DNA of 64,000 nucleotides from contig DAINDF010000008.1 of NCBI GenBank assembly GCA_036732005.1, forward strand, positions 62,001 to 126,000, given 5' to 3'. Under the pieces are notes generated by a model. That model was not told the origin of the DNA, ran no database searches, and was given only the letters and a program-made list of their open reading frames with translations. A program made the position numbers and the translations under genes. The stretch comes from UBA1926 sp036732005. Its GTDB lineage: Bacteria > Planctomycetota > Phycisphaerae > Phycisphaerales > UBA1924. The stretch's first letter is position 1, and each line of letters opens with the position of its first letter. Below are positions 52,549 to 61,345 of this stretch, piece after piece.

Positions 52549-53597
52549 GGCCTCTCCTCCACCGCGTCGCGGATCAGCGAGTCACGCGAGGCCCGCCCCC
52601 GGAAGAGCTCCCCGTCGCCCGGCAGACGGGTCGGGAACTCGCCCGCCTCGAGCCCCTCCAGCGCCGTCGGGCTGAACAGCCCCATCCCGAAATCCGACGC
52701 GGAGAGCACGAGCGTGAACCGCTTGGCCATCGCCTCCCGCATCAGGGCAACATTCTGCAGGAACACCGCCAGCTCCGGGTCGCTCGCCTGTTGCGCCAGG
52801 AACTCGGCCGCCTCGTCCTCGCCCTTGGCGCGGATCTCCGCCGCGCGACGCTCCGCGAACGCCCTGATCTTCCTCGCGTCCGCCTCGGCCTTGGCGCGGA
52901 TCGCCGTCGCCCGTGCGTTGCCCTGGCTCTCCAGCTCCTGCGCCAGCCGGTCCCGGTTCGCCCCCATCCGCTCGATCACCTTGTTGGTCGTGTCCTCGGG
53001 GAGCACGATCCGGTTCACCCCCACCATCGTGACCTCGATGCCGTAGTCGGCCAGCCCCGGCGCCCCGCTGCCGCTCTCCCCCCCCGCCGCCGGGCTCGTC
53101 GCCAGCAGCGCGAAGATCCGCGACTCCAGCTCCCCGAGCCTGCTCTTCGACGCCTCCGGGTTGAACAGCTCGTCGAGCCGGTACTTGCTCGTCTCCCCCA
53201 GCGCGCTCCGCAGCGTCGTCCGCAGGATGTCCTCGGCCGCCGTGAAGTGGTCATCCGCCCGCCCGCCCGCGTTCGAGAACCGCTGGAAGAACGCCAGCGG
53301 GTTCGAAACGCGCCAGGTCGCGAACGCCTCCACGATGATCTGCGAGTCGTCCGCGGTCTGCTGCGTCTGGCTCCGCGTCTGGAGCACCCGCACCCGCGTG
53401 TCGTACTTCGTCACCGACTGGATCGGGTAGGGCCACTTGAACTTCAGCCCGGGCTCGGTGATCAGCGCGCCCTCACCGGCCTTGCCGAAAGTGGTCACCA
53501 CCGCCTTCTCGGTGAAGCGGACGGTGAAGGTGAACGCGAACGCGACGATCGCCAGCACGAACAGAACGGCGAGCATGGGTCGCAGCAGTCTTTGCAC
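52545..53597 (-). CDS. SPFH/HflC-like membrane protein
   Basis: A 350-residue protein with an N-terminal membrane helix (about 6-26) and an SPFH domain: FTEKAVVTTFGKAGEG, GLKFKWPYPIQSVTKYDTR and VEAFATWRVSNPLAFF. MVGVNRIVLPEDTTNKVIERM and ARATAIRAKAEADARKIRAF are typical HflC sequences. I chose GTG 53597 because GAGGAG stands seven bases upstream; ATG 53576 lacks such a site. It is the second SPFH gene of the operon. Confidence 0.9.
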   Translation of the reverse strand: MQRLLRPMLAVLFVLAIVAFAFTFTVRFTEKAVVTTFGKAGEGALITEPGLKFKWPYPIQSVTKYDTRVRVLQTRSQTQQTADDSQIIVEAFATWRVSNPLAFFQRFSNAGGRADDHFTAAEDILRTTLRSALGETSKYRLDELFNPEASKSRLGELESRIFALLATSPAAGGESGSGAPGLADYGIEVTMVGVNRIVLPEDTTNKVIERMGANRDRLAQELESQGNARATAIRAKAEADARKIRAFAERRAAEIRAKGEDEAAEFLAQQASDPELAVFLQNVALMREAMAKRFTLVLSASDFGMGLFSPTALEGLEAGEFPTRLPGDGELFRGRASRDSLIRDAVEERP

Positions 53598-53613
53598 GAC
53601 GGCGCTCCTCGGG

Positions 53614-55758
53614 TCAGGGTTGAGCCTCCGACCCCGCCTCGGGGTCGAAGACATCGATCGCGGTGTCACGCGTCTGCAGCTCGAGGATGATCCGAAGATC
53701 CGTCAGCTTCTCCCCCGTCAGGAAGACCCGCGAATCCCGCATCGCCTCGGCCAGCGCGTCAAAATACAACTTGGAACGGTACAACGCGGGCGACGCCCGG
53801 TAGCCGGACAACTGCCCCTGGAACAACGCGGCCCGGCCCCGCTCGCCCATGTGCGTCGCCCAACGCTGCGCGCTCGCCTCGATCAGCGACGCCCCGGCGC
53901 CCCCGCCCGCTTCCTCGAGCAGCCGCTGCACCGCGAGCTCACGCCCGATCACCTCGTCGGGCGAGGCCCCCGAGCCGCGCATCGCCGTCAGACCGTCCAG
54001 CATCGCCACGATGTCCGACGCCGTCACCAACGAGCCGTCCTCACGCTCGATCGGCGGCGCCACCTCCGTCAGGATCCGGATCTGGTCCTGCATCGCCGAC
54101 TCGATCTTCGACTGCATCACCTGCTGCGCCTGCACCACCCGCTCGAACGAGTAGGCCGCGTCCTTCGGCGGGTGCACCGACCCCGAGCCCACATGCGTCA
54201 GGCGGATGCCCGCCCCGCCGCCGTCGCCACCCGTCCGCGAATAGGTCGCCTCGAGCCGCTCACGCAGGTCGGCCGCCAGCGCCGTGCGCCCCGCCCCCAG
54301 CACCTCGTCGATGTTCATCGAGGAGAGCTGGTGCATCAGCACCCGCTGCCCGAGCGCACGCAGCAGCAGATCCCGATGATCGGGCTGCGCCAACTCGTCG
54401 TACAGCCGGACATCCGAGACCACATACTGCACCGGCGCCTCCACCGCCACCAGCGAGAGGTCCGCGACGCGACCCGCCGAGCCCTCCCCCGCCGTCGCCC
54501 CGCTCCGCAACGGGGCCGGCTGCACCAGGCTGAACACCTCTTCGAGCGTGTGCTCGTTGGTCCACAGCACCGCCTTCGCCGGGTCGGGCGGGTTCGTCCC
54601 GAGCGTGAACGAACGCACGCCCGTGCTCGTCCTGGTCTCGACCGTCTTCCCGTCCCTGTCCCTCGTTCGCGAGACCGGGATGTAGACCTCGGTCATGGGC
54701 CAGGGCGCCACGATGTGCAGCCCGGGGCCCACCTCGTCACCCTCCCGGTCCCCGAAACTCACCAGCGGGGCCGAGGGCTTGCCGAAGGTCAGCACCAGCG
54801 CGCGCTGGTGCGGCTCGATCACCACCAGCGAGGTCATCCCCCAGGTCACCAGCAGCGCCACCGCCACCAGCCCGGGCCACCAACGCTGAAGCAGCAGGTA
54901 AAACCACGACTTGGAGACCTCGACGCCGAATTGGTAGTTCAACGCCTCGCCGATGTTCTCCGCGATCTTGTCCGGGGCGGCCAGCAGGCCCAGCAGACGC
55001 GAATCGAACGCGGGCCGCGGGTCCTCGCCCGGCTTGCGCGGGCGGTAGACATCCAGCACCACATTCAGCAGCATCTCCGCGCCCATCACGAGCGAGAAGA
55101 TCGGGACCGCGTGCGCCACCGGGTCCAGCGCGACCGTCCGGCCCGCCGTCGAGTCGATGAACTGCGTCACCGCGACGGTCAGCCCCAGCAGGGCCGTGCC
55201 CACCGCGTACGACGCGCCCGCCCGGAGCGAGCCCCACACGCGCTGCGTCGCCATCCCCGAGACGAACCGGGCGAAGACGAACGCGATCACCGCGACCGCG
55301 AGCCCCGCCGCGATCGCAAAGCCCTTGTTCACCGTCTGCGTCTCGCCGTCAAACCCGGCGCCGGCCCCGAGCCCGCGGAGCCGGACGATGCCCAGCGTCA
55401 GCAGCGAACCCCCGATGATCAGCCCGAACGCCGGCAGCGCGAACTTGCGCATCGCCTCGAGCGTGCGCGCCGCCCGGGGCTGCTCGACCCCCTCGAAGAC
55501 GCTCGTCGATTCCTCCTGCGCCAGCCGCTCGATCTCCACCGCCTCACGCCGCTCGCGGCGGTGCAGGTCGAACAGGACGATCAGCGGGGCCCAGACCAGC
55601 AGCCCGAGCCCGATGTGCCACGCCGCCGTCACCGCCGCGTGGTCCCCCTTCGAGAGCCCCGCGTAGCTCGCCAGCAGCACGGTGAACACGCCCTGGAGAA
55701 TCAACCCCAGGATCGAGACGCCCACCGCGCGCCCGTAACTCTGTGCGTCGCCCTTCAT
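53614..55758 (-). CDS. Large multi-span SPFH-domain protein, first gene of operon
   Basis: A 714-residue protein. About seven membrane helices (12-33, 45-65, 108-128, 148-170, 185-201, 217-240, 295-312) precede an SPFH domain: VIEPHQRALVLTFGKPS, LHIVAPWPMTEVYIPVSR and LVAVEAPVQYVVSDVRLY. A long helical tail follows. This is larger than usual HflK, which has one helix. GAGGG lies six bases before ATG 55758. The next gene starts 16 bp after its stop. I infer it forms a joint complex with the two smaller SPFH proteins. Confidence 0.85.
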   Translation of the reverse strand: MKGDAQSYGRAVGVSILGLILQGVFTVLLASYAGLSKGDHAAVTAAWHIGLGLLVWAPLIVLFDLHRRERREAVEIERLAQEESTSVFEGVEQPRAARTLEAMRKFALPAFGLIIGGSLLTLGIVRLRGLGAGAGFDGETQTVNKGFAIAAGLAVAVIAFVFARFVSGMATQRVWGSLRAGASYAVGTALLGLTVAVTQFIDSTAGRTVALDPVAHAVPIFSLVMGAEMLLNVVLDVYRPRKPGEDPRPAFDSRLLGLLAAPDKIAENIGEALNYQFGVEVSKSWFYLLLQRWWPGLVAVALLVTWGMTSLVVIEPHQRALVLTFGKPSAPLVSFGDREGDEVGPGLHIVAPWPMTEVYIPVSRTRDRDGKTVETRTSTGVRSFTLGTNPPDPAKAVLWTNEHTLEEVFSLVQPAPLRSGATAGEGSAGRVADLSLVAVEAPVQYVVSDVRLYDELAQPDHRDLLLRALGQRVLMHQLSSMNIDEVLGAGRTALAADLRERLEATYSRTGGDGGGAGIRLTHVGSGSVHPPKDAAYSFERVVQAQQVMQSKIESAMQDQIRILTEVAPPIEREDGSLVTASDIVAMLDGLTAMRGSGASPDEVIGRELAVQRLLEEAGGGAGASLIEASAQRWATHMGERGRAALFQGQLSGYRASPALYRSKLYFDALAEAMRDSRVFLTGEKLTDLRIILELQTRDTAIDVFDPEAGSEAQP

Positions 55759-56110
55759 CCGATCCCTCGGGTCCCGGACCGATCGGGAGGCCCGACCGGC
55801 CCTTGTCTTCCACCCGGCCCCGAGACGACCCCGGTTCCCCGGGTCAACCTCGGCCCGCCGATTCGCCACCCACCCGCCCCGGATTCGACCGGGATCAGCC
55901 CGCCGCCCCGGCCCCAGGGGCCCGGCCGGCGGTGCGGAGCGTATTCTCAACCTCTGGGGGCCGACAGTCCACCGGCGGATGCAATCCCGGCCAGGACGCC
56001 CGCGCAACCCGATCAGATTTACGAGCCGCCCGAACCGCGGTTCAACGGCTCACGAAGAAAACGGGCGAGCCCCCCGCGGCTACCATCGCCCCGGCCCGGC
56101 CGAACCGCCC
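55759..56110. other. Divergent intergenic region of SPFH operon and ABC permease
   Basis: No gene, tRNA or riboswitch motif is seen. A TACCAT -10 candidate for the plus-strand permease lies at 56081-56086, 24 bases before its ATG. The minus-strand operon promoter is not obvious. Confidence 0.4.
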
Positions 56111-57466
56111 ATGACGCCACTCCTCGCCATCGCCCGCAACGCCTTCATCGAGAGCCTGCGCCAGCCCATCGTGCTGGTCATCGTGCTCCTCTGCGCGGTC
56201 CTCCAGTACCTCAGCAACGCGATGAGCGCCTACTCGATGTCCTACCGAGATGTCGCCGGCGAGGTCACCGGGGACGATAAACTCCTGTTTGACATCGGGA
56301 TGGGAACCGTCTTCCTCTGCGGCATCCTCGTCGCCTCCTTCGTCGCCACCGCCATCATCAGCCGCGAGATCGAGAACAAGACCGTCCTCACCGTCGTCTC
56401 CAAGCCCATCGGCAGGGCATGGGTCGTCGTCGGCAAGTTCTTCGGCGTCATGGCCGCCACCCTCCTCGCCTCGGTCATCATGATCGTCTTCCTCCTCTTC
56501 GCCCTCCGCCACGGCGTCCTCATGAACGCCGGCGACAAATTCCACCTCCCCGTCATCACCTTCGGCGTCGGCGCTATCGCCATCAGCCTCGCCATCGCCG
56601 CCTTCACCAACTACGCTTACGGCTGGCCCTTCTCACAGACCGTCTTGACGGTCTTGCTCCCCCTCATTCTGGTGTCTTACGGCCTCTCCCTCCCCTTCAA
56701 CAAGAAGTTCGAACTCCAGCCCATCTTCACTGAGGTCAAGCCCGAGGTCATCAAGGCCTGCCTCGCCTCGCTCGGGGCGCTGGTGGTGCTCACCTCGATC
56801 GCCACCGCCGCCTCCACCCGATGCGGGCAGGTCCTGACCATCATGATCTGCCTCGGGGCCTTCATCCTCGGCCTCCTCAACGACTACTTCGTGGGCCGGC
56901 ACGCCTTCGCGAACACTCCGATCGGCATCATCGAGACCGCCGAGCCCGTGCGACCCGGCATGGAGACGCTCGACCAAGCCAACGACCAATGGGCGATCTC
57001 CTTCGGCAGTCCCTCGGATTCGACGATCGCCGCGGGGGATCGGTTCTTCTACGGCCCCGCCCCGAACGGGCTGGGGATGATCCCCCCCGCGTTTGACCCC
57101 CCGGCCGAGGGGGTCGACCTGACCCGAGAGATGTTCGGGCCGGAGGTCCCCCCCGCGCTGGTGATCACCGAACCCGGGGAGTCCCGCATCGTGGTCAAGC
57201 GGATCGGCTCGGGATCGCTCGGGCTGGTTCGTCCACCAGAACCGGGGGACTATGTCTTCCTCGAACCAACCAAGGTGAACTGGGCCGCCCGAATCGTCTG
57301 GACCACCCTCCCCCGGATGCACGCCTTCTGGCTGGTGGACGCGGTGACGCAGGCGGCCCGGATCCCGGTCGAGCATGTCGCGCTGGTGCTGGTCTATTCG
57401 CTGGTCCAGGCCGCGGGGTACCTGGGGCTGGCCGTCCTGCTCTTCCAGGGGCGCGACCTGGGTTAG
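56111..57466 (+). CDS. ABC-2 type transporter permease-like membrane protein
   Basis: A 451-residue membrane protein. Six hydrophobic helices fall in the first 290 residues (about 18-38, 65-90, 112-135, 150-172, 182-202, 218-270), with IISREIENKTVLTVVSKPIG, the conserved ABC-2 permease loop. A soluble part of about 140 residues is inserted before the last helix, which ends GLAVLLFQGRDLG. No ATPase gene follows; it may pair with the ATPase of the divergent operon. It overlaps lipB at its 3' end by four bases. Confidence 0.85.
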   Translation: MTPLLAIARNAFIESLRQPIVLVIVLLCAVLQYLSNAMSAYSMSYRDVAGEVTGDDKLLFDIGMGTVFLCGILVASFVATAIISREIENKTVLTVVSKPIGRAWVVVGKFFGVMAATLLASVIMIVFLLFALRHGVLMNAGDKFHLPVITFGVGAIAISLAIAAFTNYAYGWPFSQTVLTVLLPLILVSYGLSLPFNKKFELQPIFTEVKPEVIKACLASLGALVVLTSIATAASTRCGQVLTIMICLGAFILGLLNDYFVGRHAFANTPIGIIETAEPVRPGMETLDQANDQWAISFGSPSDSTIAAGDRFFYGPAPNGLGMIPPAFDPPAEGVDLTREMFGPEVPPALVITEPGESRIVVKRIGSGSLGLVRPPEPGDYVFLEPTKVNWAARIVWTTLPRMHAFWLVDAVTQAARIPVEHVALVLVYSLVQAAGYLGLAVLLFQGRDLG

Positions 57467-58149
57467 CCCCTCGCCTGAGCGATGAGCAGGCGGCGGAGCG
57501 CCCCGCCCACCCGGTCGGCCGCGTCTTCCATCGTGGGGCAGGTGTCGCCCAGTTCGGCATGCATGCTCGTGACCGCGCGCCCGACCAGGCCGCAGGGGAC
57601 GATCAGCCCGAAGTGGTCCAGGTTTGGGCGCACATTGAGGGCCAGGCCGTGCATGGTGACCCATTTGCGGACGCGGACGCCGATCGCGGCGATCTTCGCC
57701 TCTCGTCCCGCGCGGGACTCGACCCAGACACCCGTGGCGTCCGGATCGCGGCGGCCCTCGAGGCCGTGGGCGGCGATCGCGTCGATGACGGCCTGTTCGA
57801 GCAGCCGCACAAACTCGATGACACGGATCCCGGTGCGCTTGAGGTCGATGATGGGATAAACGACCGCCTGGCCGGGCCCGTGGTAGGTGATGTCCCCCCC
57901 GCGGTCGGTCGGGTGGACCTCGACGCCGTGCCGGGCGAGCAGTTCGGGCGAGGCGAGCAGGTGCGAGGCGGCGGCGGGCCTGGGGGTGATGGTGATGACC
58001 GGGTCGTGCTCAACGAGGAGGATCCGCCCGAGTTCCCCCCCGGCGTCGCGGGCGCCGAGGACGGCCTGGTGATGGGCCCGCTGGGCGTCAAGGGCGGGCC
58101 CGTAGGGCATCCGCCCGAGTTGGACGATTGGGAAAGGGTCGGCGGGCAC
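57463..58149 (-). CDS. lipB: Octanoyl-[acyl-carrier-protein]:protein octanoyltransferase
   Basis: A 228-residue enzyme that moves octanoate from ACP to lipoate-dependent proteins, the first step of lipoate synthesis. Family marks are LVEHDPVITITPRP, RGGDITYHGPGQAVVYPI, the lysine in KIAAIGVRVRKWVTMHG and the catalytic cysteine in IVPCGLVG. The start is GTG, with TAGCAT five bases upstream and no Shine-Dalgarno site. LipA is not in the window. The gene is divergent from lpxA. Confidence 0.95.
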   Translation of the reverse strand: MPADPFPIVQLGRMPYGPALDAQRAHHQAVLGARDAGGELGRILLVEHDPVITITPRPAAASHLLASPELLARHGVEVHPTDRGGDITYHGPGQAVVYPIIDLKRTGIRVIEFVRLLEQAVIDAIAAHGLEGRRDPDATGVWVESRAGREAKIAAIGVRVRKWVTMHGLALNVRPNLDHFGLIVPCGLVGRAVTSMHAELGDTCPTMEDAADRVGGALRRLLIAQARG

Positions 58150-58154
58150 GGTCG

Positions 58155-58160
58155 ATGCTA
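58155..58160 (-). promoter_or_regulatory. -10 box of lipB (leaderless start)
   Basis: TAGCAT on the minus strand, five bases before GTG 58149. It lies 24 bp from the opposing lpxA box. Confidence 0.5.
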
Positions 58161-58184
58161 TGTCGTGGAACGGGTCGTTCCTCC

Positions 58185-58190
58185 TACACT
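58185..58190 (+). promoter_or_regulatory. -10 box of lpxA (leaderless start)
   Basis: TACACT, six bases before ATG 58197. Confidence 0.55.
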
Positions 58191-58196
58191 TGCGGC

Positions 58197-59111
58197 ATGT
58201 CGATCCACCCTGGGGCGTCGGTTCATCCCACCGCGATGGTCAGCGCCGAGGCGACGATCGGCGAGGGGAGTTCGGTCGGTCCGCGCTGCGTGATCGAGGG
58301 CCCCGTGGTGATCGGCGAGGGGTGCCGGCTGCTGGGCGATTGCCGCCTGCACGGGGACACGGCCCTGGGGTCGGGCTCGGTGGTCTACCCGTACGCGTGC
58401 GTCGGGTTCGGGCCGCAGCATGTGAAGATCAAGCCCGGGGACCCGATCGGGGGCGTGCGGATCGGTCCGGGGGCGGTGCTGCGGGAGCACGCGACGGTGC
58501 ACGCGTCGATGTACCCGGGTCGGCACACGACCGTCGGAGAGCGACTGTACCTGATGGTGTCGGCGCACATCGGGCACGACTGCGTGCTGGGAAACGATGT
58601 GATCGTGTGCAACGGGGCGCTGCTCGCGGGGCACTGCGAGATCGGGGACCGGGTCTATGTCTCGGGGAACGCGGCGGTGCACCAGTTCTGCCGAGTGGGG
58701 ACGGGGGCGATGCTCGCCGGGGGCATGGCCTGCAACCTCGATGTCCCCCCCTACTGCACGCTGGTCGGCGCAAACATGCTCGGGGGGCTGAACCTCGTGG
58801 GGATGCGCCGGTCGGGCGTCCCGCGTGAGGAGATCACCCTCGCCCGGCGGGCGTACCGCGAGGCCTTCCGGGCCCGGGTGGACCGGGCCGAGCAGTTGCG
58901 GCGTCTCGAGGCGCTCGCGGATCGGAGCGCCCCCGTGCGGCTGATGGCCGACTTCGTGCGGGGCACGAAGCGCGGGGTGCTGTCGGGGGACGGCAAGCCG
59001 CGGGCGCAGACGCTCAACTGGCTGCACGCGATGCTGCGGCCCGAGGCCTGGGCGGAGTCGGCGCGGGGCGAGTTGCAGGTCGCGGGTGAGGACGCGGATG
59101 GCGTGGCGTGA
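58197..59111 (+). CDS. lpxA: Acyl-ACP:UDP-N-acetylglucosamine O-acyltransferase
   Basis: A 304-residue left-handed beta-helix enzyme for the first step of lipid A synthesis. Hexapeptide repeats run from residue 3 (IHPGASVHPTAMVSAEATIG) to about 185. The catalytic histidine region is LMVSAHIGHDCVLGNDVI, and GNAAVHQFCRVGTGAMLAGG follows. It is longer than the usual 262 residues because of a 40-residue C-terminal tail. The next gene overlaps it by 14 bases. It supports a Gram-negative lipid A outer membrane. Confidence 0.93.
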   Translation: MSIHPGASVHPTAMVSAEATIGEGSSVGPRCVIEGPVVIGEGCRLLGDCRLHGDTALGSGSVVYPYACVGFGPQHVKIKPGDPIGGVRIGPGAVLREHATVHASMYPGRHTTVGERLYLMVSAHIGHDCVLGNDVIVCNGALLAGHCEIGDRVYVSGNAAVHQFCRVGTGAMLAGGMACNLDVPPYCTLVGANMLGGLNLVGMRRSGVPREEITLARRAYREAFRARVDRAEQLRRLEALADRSAPVRLMADFVRGTKRGVLSGDGKPRAQTLNWLHAMLRPEAWAESARGELQVAGEDADGVA

Positions 59112-59991
59112 CCTGGCATCGCCGAGGCCGGCGCCCGCGGCGCCCGACCCGCCCTCGGGTGTTCGGGCGGGGCTGTGCGTGCTGGCGAGCGGGTCGGCGG
59201 GGAATTGCTCGCTGCTCCGGGTCCGGGCCGACGGGGGCCGCTGGCAGCGCACGATCCTGATCGACGCGGGGCTGAGCCCGACGCGGACGCGTCGCCTTCT
59301 CGCGGAGCGCGGGGTGGCGCTGGGTGAGGTCGACGACATCGTGCTGACCCACCTGGACCAGGACCATTTCCACCCCGGGTGGCGGACGGTGCGGGACTGC
59401 CGGGCGACACTCCGGCTGCACCGGCGGCATGTGGCGAGCGCGCAGGGGCGGGGCTCGCTGCTCCGGCGGAACGAGCCGTTTGAGCGGGAGGTGCAGCTCG
59501 CCGAAGGGGTCGCGTTCGAGGCGGCGCTGGCCAGCCACGACGATCTCGGGGTGGCGTCGTTCCGGTTCTCCTTCCCGTGCGCGGGGACGCTGGGGTTCGC
59601 GACCGACCTGGGTCGCGCGACGGGGGGCCTGATCGAGCACCTGCGCGGGGTGGATGTGCTGGCGATCGAGTCGAACTACTGCCCACGGATGCAGGAGGCG
59701 TCCGGGCGACCCGCCTTCCTGAAGAAGCGGATCATGGGGGGCTCGGGGCACCTGAGCAACGAGGAGTGCCGCGAAGCGGTCGCGCGGATCGGGCCCGGGG
59801 CGGAGGTGGTGCTGCTGCATCTTTCGAGGCAGTGCAACACGCCCGCGCTGGCGTCGGCGCCCCACGAGGGCGCGCCCTACCGCCTGACGGTCTCGAGCCA
59901 GACCGAGCCGACGCCGTGGGTCTGGATCCGCCCGACCGAGGGGCGGGCGCCGCGATCGCTGTTCGACACGGTGGGTGGGGCGGCGGGATGA
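59098..59991 (+). CDS. MBL-fold hydrolase, YycJ-like
   Basis: A 297-residue metallo-beta-lactamase-fold protein. LCVLASGSAGNCSLLRV near the start and ILIDAGLSPTRTRRLL are typical of the YycJ/WalJ group. The metal site is LTHLDQDHFHPG, where the second and fourth ligands vary from the usual HxHxDH. Later ligands are in TDLGRATG and LLHLSRQCN. I chose ATG 59098 because GAGG lies seven bases upstream; GTG 59086 is the alternative. It overlaps lpxA and, by ATGA, the methyltransferase. Confidence 0.86.
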   Translation: MAWRDLASPRPAPAAPDPPSGVRAGLCVLASGSAGNCSLLRVRADGGRWQRTILIDAGLSPTRTRRLLAERGVALGEVDDIVLTHLDQDHFHPGWRTVRDCRATLRLHRRHVASAQGRGSLLRRNEPFEREVQLAEGVAFEAALASHDDLGVASFRFSFPCAGTLGFATDLGRATGGLIEHLRGVDVLAIESNYCPRMQEASGRPAFLKKRIMGGSGHLSNEECREAVARIGPGAEVVLLHLSRQCNTPALASAPHEGAPYRLTVSSQTEPTPWVWIRPTEGRAPRSLFDTVGGAAG

Positions 59992-60815
59992 CGCGGGAGC
60001 GGCGAGCCAAGCCCGGGGACGCGCCGCGCCGGGCCGACCGCCTGGGCGTGACCCCGCGGGCGGGTGCGGTCAAGCGTGAGTCGCTCGGGGGCCTGGCCCG
60101 CCGGGTGTTCGGGCTGCACCGCCGGGCCGAGGTCGAGGGCGTGCGGTACCGGGAGCGGCACCTGACACCCCTGGACCGGGCGCTGTCGGCACGCGGGAAG
60201 GGGTGGAAGCAGTACGAGGTCCGGTTCCCGACGGGCCGCTCGATGTCGATCCGGGCGACGGCGTCGCGCCGGTACGCGGACCTGATGGATGTGCCTGAGT
60301 TGCGCTCGCTGCGGGCGGTGGAGAAGGTCTTCCGCCCGGGTTGCCGGGTGCTGATCCTGGGGTGCGGCACGGGGGCGCTGGCGGCGAAGGTCTCGGGGTG
60401 GATCGGCCCGTCCGGGGGGATCGTCGCGGTTGAGCACGACAACGAGTCGATCCGCTTCGCGCGCCGGCGGTACCCGCTGCCGCACGCGAGTTTCGAGCGC
60501 GGGGGCCTCGAGACGCTCGCGGGCGAGGTCGACGGGGCGTTCGAGATCGTCGTGCTCTGCGAGGGGTGGCTCCGCGGGGCGGAGGACACGGGAGCGGCGG
60601 TGGGCGAGGCGTGGCGCGTGACGGGCGAGCGCGGGCGGCTGGTGATGATCGGGGACCGGAGCAACGAGCACTTCCTGAGGCTGGCCGAGTTGGGCGCGGG
60701 GCGTGCGTCGCGGCTCACCCCGACGGACGGCGCGCCGATGGTGGTGGTGATCCCGCGTCCGGCGCGTCGTCGCGAGCAGGAGGCGGGGGGAGCCCCGGGG
60801 GAGGGCGGGGCGTGA
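59988..60815 (+). CDS. Class I SAM-dependent methyltransferase-like protein
   Basis: A 275-residue protein with a Rossmann methyltransferase fold. The SAM motif is VLILGCGTGALAAKVSGWIG near 118-137, followed by GGIVAVEHDNESIRFARRR. Motif IV is weak (IVVLCEGWL). The first 50 residues are Arg-rich and probably disordered. It resembles L-isoaspartate-type methyltransferases in its VEHD pattern, but the substrate is not clear. The ATG overlaps the preceding stop. Confidence 0.82.
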   Translation: MTRERRAKPGDAPRRADRLGVTPRAGAVKRESLGGLARRVFGLHRRAEVEGVRYRERHLTPLDRALSARGKGWKQYEVRFPTGRSMSIRATASRRYADLMDVPELRSLRAVEKVFRPGCRVLILGCGTGALAAKVSGWIGPSGGIVAVEHDNESIRFARRRYPLPHASFERGGLETLAGEVDGAFEIVVLCEGWLRGAEDTGAAVGEAWRVTGERGRLVMIGDRSNEHFLRLAELGAGRASRLTPTDGAPMVVVIPRPARRREQEAGGAPGEGGA

Positions 60816-60847
60816 GCGCCCCCCCGGAACCGGTCCGGCGGGTGGTC

Positions 60848-60853
60848 TAGGCT
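60848..60853 (+). promoter_or_regulatory. -10 box of rsfS (leaderless start)
   Basis: TAGGCT, six bases before ATG 60860. Confidence 0.5.
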
Positions 60854-60859
60854 TGCCGG

Positions 60860-61345
60860 ATGGACCACGACCGCGAGCCCGTTGAACACCGCAGCGATCT
60901 TGGAAGCCCGACGGACGCGGACGCGTACTCCCACGCGCCCGCGGACTCGCGGAGCACGGGCGACCCCGAGCGGACGCGCCGGTTCGCGCTGGAGTGCGCG
61001 AGGCTGTTCGCGGACGACAAGTGCGAGCACATCGTGGTGCTCGATGTCCGGGGTCGGAGCCAGGTGACGGACTATGTGGTCGTCGCCTCGGGGACTTCCG
61101 ACCGGCAGATGGCCTCGGCGATCGACGACGCGGTAGAGCTCGGGGGCGAGCAGGGCTTCCCGGCTGTGCGCACGAACCGCGACACGCGGTCGACCTGGCT
61201 GCTGGCGGATTTCGTCGATGTGATCGCGCACCTGTTCGAGCCGAACACGCGGGCGTTCTACGACATCGAGATGCTTTGGGGGGACGCACCCAGGGTGGAC
61301 TGGCGCCGCCCGGGCGACCCCCGGCGCGACGGGACGGACGGATGA
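60860..61345 (+). CDS. rsfS: Ribosomal silencing factor RsfS
   Basis: A 161-residue protein of the RsfS/YbeB/Iojap family, which binds ribosomal protein uL14 and stops subunit joining in starvation. The core is at 38-145: DDKCEHIVVLDVRGRSQVTDY, VVVASGTSDRQMASAIDD, STWLLADFVDVIAHLF and YDIEMLWGDAPRVDW. About 35 extra N-terminal residues are acidic and polar. The last gene, aroB, overlaps by ATGA. Confidence 0.93.
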   Translation: MDHDREPVEHRSDLGSPTDADAYSHAPADSRSTGDPERTRRFALECARLFADDKCEHIVVLDVRGRSQVTDYVVVASGTSDRQMASAIDDAVELGGEQGFPAVRTNRDTRSTWLLADFVDVIAHLFEPNTRAFYDIEMLWGDAPRVDWRRPGDPRRDGTDG

